Position numbers and translations under genes: made by a program. The notes under the pieces are model-generated. The model did no database searches. It worked only from the letters and a program-made list of their open reading frames with translations, and was not told the DNA's origin. Positions 51,033 through 59,161 of a stretch of DNA of 64,000 nt are shown here, piece after piece. Source of the DNA: Flagellimonas sediminis. GTDB lineage: Bacteria > Bacteroidota > Bacteroidia > Flavobacteriales > Flavobacteriaceae. The DNA lies in the NCBI RefSeq assembly GCF_010500845.1, contig NZ_JAAAMI010000002.1, positions 124,001 through 188,000 on the forward strand, read 5' to 3'. Numbering within the stretch: the first letter of the stretch is position 1; every line of letters begins with the position of its first letter.

Positions 51033-52058
51033 ATGGATTTAAGCATAATCATACCTGCCTATAATTCGGAGGCTTATATAGAAAATTGTCTGTCGAGTAT
51101 TTTGAACCAGAAATTACCAAAGGAAAGATATGAGGTTATAGTTGTTAATGATGGCTCAACGGATGCTACCAAAGAAATTGTGGAAGATATTGCCAAACAG
51201 TTTGGCAATATCAATTTGATAAATCAGGAAAACAAGGGACTTGGAGGTGCCAGGAACATTGGTTTTGACATTTCAACGGGCAGATACGTTTATTTTTTGG
51301 ATGCCGATGATTATGTGGCAAGTAATACCTTGGGAAAACTAATAGATATTGCTTTAGCACATGACCTTGATATATTGGGTTTCAGGAGTAAAAAAGTAAT
51401 GGATGGAAAAGCGTCCCTTTCAGAAAATATTGAATCGGAAGCTCCAGTAATTGTCATCACGGGAAGGGAATACTTGGCGACCAATAATTATAAACCCGAG
51501 GTTTGGTGGTATTTTACAAAGAAGGACTTTTTCTTGTCTACAAAAGTTAGACATTATGATAGGAGATACGTGCAGGACTCCTACATTACTCCAACCTTGT
51601 TTTCAAGAGCGAAGAGGATAGCTCATCTTCCTTACGATGTACATCGATATTTACTATCCCCTAATTCCATTACAAGAAATCGCTCGGCGGAACATCTAAC
51701 GGTCCATTTGGGTGATCTGGATTATGCCGTTAAAAAACTGAACGATTTGATTACATCAATAGAAAAGGAAGGAGACCCGAAAAATGCAAAGTGCCTTTAC
51801 ACCCTCAACGTCAAAAAGGAAAGATATGTCTTTGTTTCGATCATACGCTATATTAGATCTAATTTCCCATATTCCCGTTTAAAGGAGGGTTTGATCGGGT
51901 TTAGTCTGAAAGAATCCTATCCGATGAGGTATTTCCCCAAAACACCTAGCTACAACTCCCTTACAAATAGAACTTTGGTATTTGTTTTTAATTCGCGTCC
52001 ATTGCTCTATCTTTCCTTTAGATGTTATAGGTTTGCCAAAGTATTTAAAGGCAAATAA
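51033..52058 (+). CDS. Family 2 glycosyltransferase
   Basis: A 341-residue GT-A-fold enzyme with the family 2 opening LSIIIPAYNSEAYIENCLSS, VIVVNDGSTDATKEIV, NKGLGGARNIGFDISTG and the metal-binding YFLDADDYV (DxD about 97). The C-terminal 130 residues have no recognised domain. It probably adds a sugar to a surface polysaccharide, yet no other polysaccharide gene is near. It looks richer in A+T and in AGA/ATA codons than its neighbours, and it stands alone between the terminator of DUF2853 and the CvfB-like gene, about where I would expect menB in related genomes. Acquisition by transfer is a reasonable guess. Confidence 0.9.
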   Translation: MDLSIIIPAYNSEAYIENCLSSILNQKLPKERYEVIVVNDGSTDATKEIVEDIAKQFGNINLINQENKGLGGARNIGFDISTGRYVYFLDADDYVASNTLGKLIDIALAHDLDILGFRSKKVMDGKASLSENIESEAPVIVITGREYLATNNYKPEVWWYFTKKDFFLSTKVRHYDRRYVQDSYITPTLFSRAKRIAHLPYDVHRYLLSPNSITRNRSAEHLTVHLGDLDYAVKKLNDLITSIEKEGDPKNAKCLYTLNVKKERYVFVSIIRYIRSNFPYSRLKEGLIGFSLKESYPMRYFPKTPSYNSLTNRTLVFVFNSRPLLYLSFRCYRFAKVFKGK

Positions 52059-52083
52059 CACAGAATTTAAAAGGTAACTGTAG

Positions 52084-52914
52084 ATGATAAGACTTGGGGA
52101 CTATAATACACTAAGAATAGAAAGATCCACCAGTGTTGGACTTTTTTTACAAGACGAAGAGGGAACAGAAATTCTTTTGCCCAACAAGTATGTACCAGAA
52201 GATATTAAGATCGATACCGATATAACAGTATTTTGTTATTTGGACAACAGCGAACGCCCTGTGGCCACTACGCTTACGCCCTATATTGTAAGGGATGGTT
52301 TTGCCTACTTGAAGGTGGCGGAAGTCAGTGCCTATGGCGCCTTTTTGGATTGGGGCCTTGAAAAGCACTTGCTCGTTCCCTTTAGGGAACAGGCCCAGCG
52401 TATGGAAGAAGGAAAGCAATATTTGGTATATTGTTACCTAGATGAGGAAAGTTTACGACTTACCGGATCCAGCAAGGTGGATAGGTTTTTGGTCAATCAA
52501 AAACCGGATTATCAGCCGAACGCCGTAGTGGATCTTTTGGTCTTTCGCAAAACACCGCTAGGGTGGGAAGTTATTGTGGATAACAAATACAAAGGACTCA
52601 TTTTTGACAGTGATATTTTTAAACCCATTTCCCTAGGGGATCATCTCCAAGGATTTGTAAAAAAGGTAAGGGAGGACCATAAAATTGATATATCCCTGCA
52701 GCCTATCGGAGCCAAGATGTTGGAACCCACCGCAAAGATGATCCTTGATAAACTTACAGAAAACAATGGTTTTTTGCCCTTGCATGACAAGTCTACACCG
52801 GAAGAGATTCAGAGTCAACTTCACTTGAGCAAAAAGGCGTTTAAAAAAGGAGTAGGGATTTTGTACCGCCAACGCAAGATCGTAATTGAGGAAGAGGGTA
52901 TTCGATTGTTGTGA
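52084..52914 (+). CDS. CvfB-like S1 RNA-binding domain protein
   Basis: A 276-residue cytoplasmic protein of the CvfB/YitL type: three S1-like OB-fold units and a C-terminal winged helix. The first unit has GTEILLPNKYVP, the second AYLKVAEVSAYGAFLDWGLEKHLLVPFREQ, the third YKGLIFDSDIFKPISLGDHLQGFV, and the winged helix EIQSQLHLSKKAFKKGVGILYRQRKIVIEEEGIRL. CvfB of Staphylococcus affects RNA metabolism and virulence gene expression. It follows the glycosyltransferase by 25 bp and 159 bp of gap lies after it. Confidence 0.93.
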   Translation: MIRLGDYNTLRIERSTSVGLFLQDEEGTEILLPNKYVPEDIKIDTDITVFCYLDNSERPVATTLTPYIVRDGFAYLKVAEVSAYGAFLDWGLEKHLLVPFREQAQRMEEGKQYLVYCYLDEESLRLTGSSKVDRFLVNQKPDYQPNAVVDLLVFRKTPLGWEVIVDNKYKGLIFDSDIFKPISLGDHLQGFVKKVREDHKIDISLQPIGAKMLEPTAKMILDKLTENNGFLPLHDKSTPEEIQSQLHLSKKAFKKGVGILYRQRKIVIEEEGIRLL

Positions 52915-52997
52915 GGCATGATTAAAAAAAGCACCATTTTTGTTCTTTAAGTACATTATTTTCATACTATTGGGTTTTTTTCTTTAGGTAAAAACTT

Positions 52998-53005
52998 TAC
53001 ATTTG
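52998..53005 (+). promoter_or_regulatory. TACATTTG -7 box before the SPOR-like/menA operon
   Basis: An exact TANNTTTG match 68 bp before the ATG at 53074. The nearest TTG (52970-52972) is 25 nt upstream, slightly longer than the usual spacer. The rest of 52915-53073 holds T-rich sequence only. Confidence 0.4.
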
Positions 53006-53073
53006 TAAAGAGGCGTTTTAACATTTTTTTTAACACGCATTCAGGTAGTATTAACCCATAACCCCTTGACAAC

Positions 53074-53673
53074 ATGCCTTTTATTGAAGAAAGTGATTTG
53101 TTGGACCTTCATAAGGATATAGATAAGGCCCAGATTATCAACGAAAGATTACTGGATCAGATTAAGTATAAGAACAAAGATTTACGCAGGTTGAAGCTGC
53201 AAAGGAACATTCTTATGGGTTTTGTGGGGCTCTTTGTCATCGGTACTTTGGCCATAACATCCTTTACTGCAGGGCTTACAAGTAAGCAGTCATATGAAAA
53301 CCAAAGCAATGTATTGGTTTCCATTGACAGTCTAGAAGTGATCAAGGCTAGGATTGACAACCTTAAATCCCAAAACGAAGAACTTAGCTTGGTAAAGGAG
53401 TTCTATTTGGCCAAAGAGTTTTTGAACAAGGAAAAGATTTACTCCGTTCAGGTTAAATCATTTGTGGACAACAACGTTACCCTGGCCTCCGAAGCCTTGA
53501 CCAACACACTTTTTGTAAAAACCAACCCCTTTTATGCCTATTCGCTGGGTAATTTTGAGACATTGCAAGAAGCTCAAACCTTTAGGAAACAATTAGTACA
53601 AATGGGCTTCAAGGATGCATTTGTGGCCTCTTACCAAGACGGCAAAAGAATAAAAATAGAAGATCCTTTTTAA
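53074..53673 (+). CDS. Single-span membrane protein with SPOR-like C-terminus
   Basis: A 199-residue protein with a cytoplasmic N-terminal coiled-coil stretch (LLDLHKDIDKAQIINERLLDQ), one transmembrane helix at about 46-66 (ILMGFVGLFVIGTLAITSF), a periplasmic coiled coil (KARIDNLKSQNEELSLVKEF) and a C-terminal domain with IYSVQVKSFVDNN...FYAYSLGNFETLQEAQTFRKQLVQMGFKDAFVASYQDGKRI, which fits the SPOR fold that binds denuded peptidoglycan. It ends 2 bp before the menA start codon, so the two are co-translated. A cell-division or envelope role is inferred from the SPOR-like segment only. Confidence 0.82.
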   Translation: MPFIEESDLLDLHKDIDKAQIINERLLDQIKYKNKDLRRLKLQRNILMGFVGLFVIGTLAITSFTAGLTSKQSYENQSNVLVSIDSLEVIKARIDNLKSQNEELSLVKEFYLAKEFLNKEKIYSVQVKSFVDNNVTLASEALTNTLFVKTNPFYAYSLGNFETLQEAQTFRKQLVQMGFKDAFVASYQDGKRIKIEDPF

Positions 53674-53675
53674 AC

Positions 53676-54584
53676 TTGGGAAATACAAAGACCTGGATAC
53701 AGGCCGCACGATTACGAACATTACCTCTTTCCTTGGCGGGAATTATTACTGGGGCCGCAATGGCCACCAAACAAGGTGCTTTTGAACTTTCCATATTTGT
53801 TTTGGCCTTGTTGACAACCATCGGTTTTCAGGTGACCTCCAATTTTGCCAATGATTATGGGGATGGAGTAAAGGGAACGGATAATGAAGACCGAATAGGG
53901 CCTACCAGGGTACTACAAAGTGGTCTGCTCACAAAAGATTCGCTTAAAAAAGGCATCATAGTTTCCATCGCCGTTTCCCTGGTTTTGGCCTTGGTTCTCG
54001 TTTATAAGGCTTTCGGATTGGAAAACTTATCATATATCATCCTGTTTACGGTTCTTGGAGTGTTGAGCATTTGGGCTGCACTAAAGTATACCATGGGTTC
54101 CAATCCATATGGTTATAGGGGGTTGGGAGATTTGTTCGTGTTTCTGTTCTTTGGCTTGTTAGGGGTTCTGGGAAGTATGTTTTTATTTACCAAAAGCTTG
54201 GAAGCCACATCATTTCTGCCCGCAGTAGCTATTGGATCATTATGTGTTGGGGTGTTGAACCTAAATAATTTGCGGGATGTAGTGTCCGATAAAAAACATG
54301 GAAAAATCACTTTGGTCGTTAAAATGGGTTATGAAAATGGAAAACGTTATCATTTCTTTTTGATTTTAACGGCATTGCTGTGTTTTTTGATTTATATTGT
54401 GGTAGTGGGCATGCACTGGAGCCATAGCTTTTTTATGTTGGCTTTTGTGCCTATATTGATTCACTTGAGAAAAGTGATGATGACCCGTGAACCGGTGAAG
54501 TTGGATGGGGAACTCAAAAAGTTGGCACTTGGCACCTTTTTTCTTGCCATACTCTTCTTTACGGCAGTCAATATTTTTTTGTAA
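53676..54584 (+). CDS. menA: 1,4-dihydroxy-2-naphthoate polyprenyltransferase
   Basis: A 302-residue inner-membrane prenyltransferase that joins the polyprenyl chain to DHNA, making demethylmenaquinone. It has the UbiA/MenA fold with about nine helices. The first Asp-rich motif NFANDYGDGVKGTDNEDR binds the prenyl diphosphate with Mg2+, and the second is DLFVFLFFGLLGVLGSMFL with NLNNLRDVVSDKKHGKITL. The start codon is TTG 53676, 2 bp after the previous stop; no ATG is available before Met29. It is followed at 33 bp by the LytTR regulator, whose frame begins with TTG as well. Confidence 0.94.
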   Translation: MGNTKTWIQAARLRTLPLSLAGIITGAAMATKQGAFELSIFVLALLTTIGFQVTSNFANDYGDGVKGTDNEDRIGPTRVLQSGLLTKDSLKKGIIVSIAVSLVLALVLVYKAFGLENLSYIILFTVLGVLSIWAALKYTMGSNPYGYRGLGDLFVFLFFGLLGVLGSMFLFTKSLEATSFLPAVAIGSLCVGVLNLNNLRDVVSDKKHGKITLVVKMGYENGKRYHFFLILTALLCFLIYIVVVGMHWSHSFFMLAFVPILIHLRKVMMTREPVKLDGELKKLALGTFFLAILFFTAVNIFL

Positions 54585-54617
54585 ATTTGATTAACAACCA
54601 AATAAACTTAAAGGAAC

Positions 54618-55370
54618 TTGGAACATCCAATCAGAATTCTAATCGTAGAGGACAATGTCATCATTGCAGATGACATGCAATCCATGCTCGAGGAAATAGG
54701 GTATGAGATTGTAGATAATGTCATTGTGTACGAACAGGCCGTGGAGGTATTGAAGAACAACCATGTTGATTTGGTTTTGATCGATATTATCTTGGCTTCG
54801 GACAAGACGGGTATCGATTTGGGCAAACATATCAGGGACAACTATAACATCCCATTTATATTTGTGACCTCTAACTCGGATCGTGCCACAGTTGAGAATG
54901 CCAAGACTGTAAAGCCAGATGGCTACCTGGTCAAGCCTTTTGAACAACAGGATTTGTACACTTCCATTGAAATTGCACTTTCTAATTTTAATTATTCAAG
55001 AAAAGAAAACAGCAAAGAGTTTGAAGATGCCGGTGAGAGTTTCACCTCCAATTCCGTTCTCAAGGACTCCATTTTCGTGAAGAAACAACACCTTTACTAC
55101 AGGATCCAGTTCAAGGATATCCATTTTATAAAGGCAGACAACGTGTACTTGGAGGTCAATACAGTCGATAAGAAGTTTTTGGTACGTTCCCCGTTAAAGG
55201 ATTATCTGGAAAAATTACCGCAGAATAAATTTTACAGGGCGCACAAGTCATACATTGTAAATGTAGACCATATAGATGCCATCAATTCCAAGGATATTGT
55301 AATCAACAATAACTTGATCCCAATCTCTAAGGATTTCAAGGATTTTATTCTTTCGTCCATGAACAGTTAA
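54618..55370 (+). CDS. LytTR-type response regulator
   Basis: A 250-residue regulator. The receiver domain (1-120) has EDNVIIADDM, phospho-acceptor Asp56 in LVLIDIILA and Lys in GYLVKPF. The LytTR DNA-binding domain (about 148-248) has VKKQHLYYRIQFKDIHFIKADNVY and YRAHKSYIVNVDHIDAI. The start is TTG 54618, with AAGGAAC just upstream. This class regulates by binding direct repeats near promoters. Its natural partner is likely the HisKA_2 kinase at 56313, but a 940-bp gene-poor stretch with a 76-bp repeat lies between. Confidence 0.93.
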   Translation: MEHPIRILIVEDNVIIADDMQSMLEEIGYEIVDNVIVYEQAVEVLKNNHVDLVLIDIILASDKTGIDLGKHIRDNYNIPFIFVTSNSDRATVENAKTVKPDGYLVKPFEQQDLYTSIEIALSNFNYSRKENSKEFEDAGESFTSNSVLKDSIFVKKQHLYYRIQFKDIHFIKADNVYLEVNTVDKKFLVRSPLKDYLEKLPQNKFYRAHKSYIVNVDHIDAINSKDIVINNNLIPISKDFKDFILSSMNS

Positions 55371-55394
55371 GGGGATTACCCATAAAATGATATG

Positions 55395-55420
55395 AAGCGT
55401 CCTTAATAGGGCGCTTTTTT
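55395..55420 (+). terminator. Terminator of the menA/LytTR operon
   Basis: AAGCGTCC (55395-55402) and GGGCGCTT (55409-55416), one G-U pair, 6-nt loop, then T residues to 55420 and beyond. It is 24 bp past the LytTR stop. Confidence 0.8.
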
Positions 55421-55526
55421 TATGACACAACATTTGAAAAGGAAAATTACCACAACTTTCTGGGCGTTCACAACATAATTTTCGTCCCCTGGTAAGTCAG
55501 CGTTACTTTAGCAGTGTTAATAATTA

Positions 55527-55602
55527 AGAAAGTAATTTTTTCATTTTCATATAGTGTTCTCGTAAAAGGGTCTTGTTCATTTGGCAAGGCCTTTTTTGAT
55601 TT
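55527..55602. repeat. 76-bp direct repeat, copy 1
   Basis: Identical to 55976-56051 over 76 bp, offset 449. On the minus strand it reads as a short AT-rich leader followed by ATG and the codons MNKTLLREHYMKMKKLLS; here the frame stops with TAA at 55526-55524. Confidence 0.95.
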
Positions 55603-55969
55603 TTTACTTATGCTATTTGTGTTTCCGGACACATCCAAGAATTCCAATTTCTTTTTAATATAGTCAGACACGAATTACTCTAATGACACTGGTTGTTGAT
55701 CTGGGCTTTTTGAAGAATCTCAATTAACAGGGTTTTCCAGTTTATTCGAATACCACAAATGCTTTGTGGATACCTTTTGGTCATTTCGAGCAAAGCGGAC
55801 CTTATCAAATATCCAGATTAATAGCCTTATCTAATGGAACATTGTTAACCGTTTATTGGTAACTGTTCATGGAATAAAATTCATAAATCGTTAAGATGAC
55901 CACAACAACTGGCTACTTCGCAACAATAATTTCATTGGCCAAGACGTGAAATTTACTTTTACCATGTTA

Positions 55970-56029
55970 TTAATCAGAAAGTAATTTTTTCATTTTCATA
56001 TAGTGTTCTCGTAAAAGGGTCTTGTTCAT
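55970..56029 (-). pseudogene. Truncated gene start in repeat copy 2
   Basis: A minus-strand frame, MNKTLLREHYMKMKKLLSD, then TAA. It looks like the N-terminus of an exported outer-membrane or secreted protein (basic start then KKLLS, the beginning of a signal peptide). The same 18 codons occur in copy 1 (55580-55524). Both are cut off at the same place. Confidence 0.4.
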
Positions 56030-56051
56030 TTGGCAAGGCCTTTTTTGATTT
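55976..56051. repeat. 76-bp direct repeat, copy 2
   Basis: Identical to 55527-55602 over 76 bp. Both copies are in the same orientation with 373 bp between them. The match breaks at both sides without a gradual decay. Confidence 0.95.
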
Positions 56052-56312
56052 GCGCAAGCTCCATATTGATTGGTCTTGTCCATGAAATGCACAAAACATC
56101 GATATAATGCGCATTGACATACATCGAAGTCGTTTTCACAACAGAATACGATGTTTTCACAACAATACTGGGCAAGTCTAATGCCTGGAATTTAATTTTG
56201 GGATCAAACTGACGTTCTTTATATACCCCATACTTGGTTTTCAGCGGCTGCTTAGCGTCTTTGAAATTGTCCATTTATTGGGGCTGTAAAGGAAAAATGG
56301 GCACTAAATCTT

Positions 56313-58319
56313 ATGGGTACGTTTCAATATAAAGGCGTTCCTGTATCAAGAAAATTAATGGGACGTTACGTAAGACTTATATTCACCACTATATCTTTTG
56401 TTTTTCTCTACACCGCTTCGGCTCAGGTAACAACCGATGATGATAGGAGTGTGTTAAAGGAATTCCAGGATGCCAGTGCCCCATCTGGTCGGTTCAATGT
56501 CTTCTTCAATTCCATTAACCGGTACAACCTCAATTCTGCCTATGATTGGTTGGACACCATTAAGATTTATCTTGCCAATGCGGAAAAAACCAATGATTCA
56601 CTGGCTTCCAAAATGTACAGAATCATGGAGGCGCAGGTTTATAATGACCTCGGTGAATATGACAAGAGTACCGCCTTGGCCAAGGAAATGTACCTTTCCA
56701 ATGACTCCTTGGACTTTGAATCAAAAAAGATTTTATTGGAAATGTTGGATGACAACTATGCCAATCTCCAATTGTTCGATAAACAAATAGAAATCCGTAA
56801 GCGAAAGCGTGAACTGGGTCTAACCGATAATGTGGCGTTTTACGACATCTACAGCAATCTTGGGCTGTATACAGAGGCACGCAACAAATACATCATGGAT
56901 GTTAAGCCTACCATTGCCGACAACGATTCCTATGGCTTGGCTAAGTATCATAGTAAGGTGGGAAATTACCTTAGACTTGACAATTCGGCACCCACGGCCC
57001 TAAGTGAGTTGAAAAAGGCAAAAGCCTATTTGGATGTTTACCTGAATGACATTTCTACGCAAAAAAGTGAAGCGGATATTTTTGAAAGCGACCTTTTGAA
57101 GGCCGAAATTGAAGGCAATATTGGTAAATGTAATGTTCAGCTAGGGGATTATGAAGAGGCTATACCTTTACTGCTGAACAGTATTGAGGTTTTAAAGACC
57201 TCGCCAAGAAACAGTGACCAAAGTGAAGTGGTGGACAATACGCTATTTCTGGCGGATGCCAACCTGAAATTGGAGCGCTTTGCCGAGGCCAAAAAAAATT
57301 TGGATGCTGAATTCGACCACGTCACCGTTTTACAGACCATAAAGCGTAACAGCCTGCTCGCGGCTTACTACGATAGAATCGAGAACTATAGGAACGCAGC
57401 CATCTATTATAAGCGTAACGAAAGAATCAATGACTCCATGTCCCAAAAGGAAGCTGCACTCATCAAACAACAATTGGTTACCGTTGTTGGCAATGAAGAA
57501 ATGCAGAACAGCTTGCGTATCATTAATGAACAAAAGCAGATAAACGCTCAAGCCCGCAGTGAAATGAAAGCCAAGGAAGAGCAGATAAATCTGGTCATCA
57601 TTTCGTTGATATTCACTTTATTGGGTTTTGCAGGGTTGGTGTATGCTTATATGAAGAGTATAAAGAACCAACGACTGATCGCTGAACAAAAGCATATCAT
57701 AGAGAATGCCTTGATTGAAAAGGATTCCCTGTTAAAAGAAATTCACCATAGGGTGAAGAACAACCTTCAGATGGTGTCCAGCTTGTTGAGCCTTCAGACC
57801 AAAAATACAAGAAGTAAAGCTGCCATTGAGGCATTGGAAGAAGGGAAGAGCAGAGTAAAGGCCATGGCCTTGATCCATCAAAAATTATATCAGAATGATG
57901 ACCTTTCGGTAATCGAGATGCAGGGCTATATTGAAAGTTTGATCAATAGTGTACAGTCCGTGTACAAAAAAGGAGGTCACAACATAAGCATTACCATTGA
58001 TGCGGAAGGAACCGAGCTGGACATTGATAGGGCCATTCCTTTCGGATTGATCTTGAACGAATTGGTTTCCAATTCCTTCAAATACGCATTCCCTGAAAAT
58101 GACGAGAATGGAAAGATTTACATCCACCTTAGTAAGAATGGGGACCAAGGCTATTTTGAGTATTCCGATAACGGGGTAGGTCTACCTGAGGATACGGAAG
58201 AAAGAAGCCATTCCTCTATGGGTATTCGCCTTATCAATAGATTGGTAAACCAGCTTCAATCTAAACTCAATATAGATAAACAGAACGAAGGGGTCAGGTT
58301 CTGGTTCAATTTCAGTTAA
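56313..58319 (+). CDS. TPR sensor histidine kinase, HisKA_2 type
   Basis: A 668-residue membrane kinase. A signal peptide or anchor (LIFTTISFVFLYTASA) follows the start. The start is ATG 56313, though ATG 56358 (MGRYVRL) would give a more typical signal peptide. TPR-like helices fill about 60-400. A transmembrane helix is at about 428-445 (VIISLIFTLLGFAGLVYAY). The HisKA_2 domain has KEIHHRVKNNLQMVSSLL with His478/His479, and the HATPase has LNELVSNSFKYAF and SDNGVGLPE with SMGIRLI. HisKA_2 kinases typically work with LytTR regulators, one of which lies 940 bp upstream. The stop is 1 bp from the convergent SDR stop. Confidence 0.92.
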   Translation: MGTFQYKGVPVSRKLMGRYVRLIFTTISFVFLYTASAQVTTDDDRSVLKEFQDASAPSGRFNVFFNSINRYNLNSAYDWLDTIKIYLANAEKTNDSLASKMYRIMEAQVYNDLGEYDKSTALAKEMYLSNDSLDFESKKILLEMLDDNYANLQLFDKQIEIRKRKRELGLTDNVAFYDIYSNLGLYTEARNKYIMDVKPTIADNDSYGLAKYHSKVGNYLRLDNSAPTALSELKKAKAYLDVYLNDISTQKSEADIFESDLLKAEIEGNIGKCNVQLGDYEEAIPLLLNSIEVLKTSPRNSDQSEVVDNTLFLADANLKLERFAEAKKNLDAEFDHVTVLQTIKRNSLLAAYYDRIENYRNAAIYYKRNERINDSMSQKEAALIKQQLVTVVGNEEMQNSLRIINEQKQINAQARSEMKAKEEQINLVIISLIFTLLGFAGLVYAYMKSIKNQRLIAEQKHIIENALIEKDSLLKEIHHRVKNNLQMVSSLLSLQTKNTRSKAAIEALEEGKSRVKAMALIHQKLYQNDDLSVIEMQGYIESLINSVQSVYKKGGHNISITIDAEGTELDIDRAIPFGLILNELVSNSFKYAFPENDENGKIYIHLSKNGDQGYFEYSDNGVGLPEDTEERSHSSMGIRLINRLVNQLQSKLNIDKQNEGVRFWFNFS

Positions 58320-58320
58320 A

Positions 58321-59115
58321 TTATCTCACCTGACTTTTAAGGACCACTTTGTGCAGTAGTTTTGGAAAGAACCGCTTTAAGTACGCACCACTGATTTCCT
58401 TTCCTCCAATATTCACTTCAAAGCTCTCATTTTCAACGGACCTGATTATTTTTTGTGCGGCCAATTCAGGGGAAATACCATTTTGAGTTGCAGTATCATC
58501 CATTTTCTGTGGTGTTCCATCGGCTGTTAATGCATTTTTGGCAACATTGGTGCGTACAAACCCAGGGCAAACCAAAGTAACTTTTACCCCGTCTTTTTCA
58601 TGCTCCATTCGCATCACATCAAAAAAGCCGTGCAGGGCGTGTTTGGCCCCACAATAGCCCGATCTGTATGGAGAGCCAAATTTGCCCATCAAACTGGTAA
58701 CGGTAACATAATGACCTGATTTTTGGCCTAAAAAATGGGGAAGGATTGCTTTGGACAGGGCCACGGTTCCCAAATAATCAACATCGATGAGTTGTTTGTA
58801 AACCGACATATCCGTGTCCTTGATCAACGATCGTTGGCTAATGCCCGCATTGTTGACCAAAATATCCACCTTGCCATAAAAGGAAGTGGCTTTTTCGGTA
58901 ATCCTGGTCATTTGGTCATGATCCTTTAGGTCCAAGGGTAAAATGGAAATATTTCCGGACCCCCCGCACACTTCCTTTACGGATTCCAATTCTATCTTTT
59001 TCCGTGAGGATAGAATAAGGTTACAAGGCCATTTACTTAGTTCAATTGCTAAACTTCTGCCAATGCCCGAAGAGGCACCGGTAATCCAAATCGTTTTTCC
59101 CTTGATGCTTGCCAT
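58321..59115 (-). CDS. Short-chain dehydrogenase/reductase
   Basis: A 264-residue Rossmann enzyme of the classical SDR type. The motif TGASSGIG (13-20), NNAG, catalytic Ser in VTSLMGKFGSPYRSGYCGAKHAL with Tyr-x-x-x-Lys as YCGAK, and the PGFVRTNVAKNAL cofactor loop are all present. The C-terminal part has a helix and the tail FEVNIGGKEISGAYLKRFFPKLLHKVVLKS that resembles membrane-associated SDRs. It is similar to many DHRS7B-like enzymes, and its substrate is unknown. It is divergent from menC with 46 bp between and convergent with the kinase. Confidence 0.9.
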   Translation of the reverse strand: MASIKGKTIWITGASSGIGRSLAIELSKWPCNLILSSRKKIELESVKEVCGGSGNISILPLDLKDHDQMTRITEKATSFYGKVDILVNNAGISQRSLIKDTDMSVYKQLIDVDYLGTVALSKAILPHFLGQKSGHYVTVTSLMGKFGSPYRSGYCGAKHALHGFFDVMRMEHEKDGVKVTLVCPGFVRTNVAKNALTADGTPQKMDDTATQNGISPELAAQKIIRSVENESFEVNIGGKEISGAYLKRFFPKLLHKVVLKSQVR

Positions 59116-59143
59116 TTGTTCGCTTTTAGATGTAAAATATAGT

Positions 59144-59151
59144 TAAATTTG
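59144..59151 (+). promoter_or_regulatory. TAAATTTG -7 box before menC
   Basis: An exact TANNTTTG match ending 10 bp before the menC ATG at 59162, in a 46-bp divergent gap. A TTG at 59116-59118 is 25 nt upstream. Confidence 0.45.
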
Positions 59152-59161
59152 GGAGCACAGG

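Larger units (their letters stand above)
55421..56312. other. Gene-poor stretch of about 890 bp with a duplicated gene start
   Basis: AT-rich DNA with no convincing gene. It holds two identical 76-bp direct repeats, two minus-strand mini-frames inside them, and a short 12-bp direct repeat GTTTTCACAACA (56132-56143 and 56153-56164). The open frames of 67 and 82 codons on the minus strand at 55468-55671 and 56026-56274 have no recognised sequence and run into the repeats. Confidence 0.6.

Noticed and set aside
55468..55671. 67-codon minus-strand frame covering repeat copy 1
   Set aside because: It reads the repeat in a different frame from the shared gene start and has no recognisable sequence; probably chance.
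55527..56051. Repeat pair read as an insertion sequence or CRISPR
   Set aside because: No transposase, no terminal inverted repeats, only two copies and a 373-bp spacer.
56026..56274. 82-codon minus-strand frame ending in repeat copy 2
   Set aside because: Composition does not resemble a protein I know, and it ends in the repeat; could be a remnant but cannot be supported.
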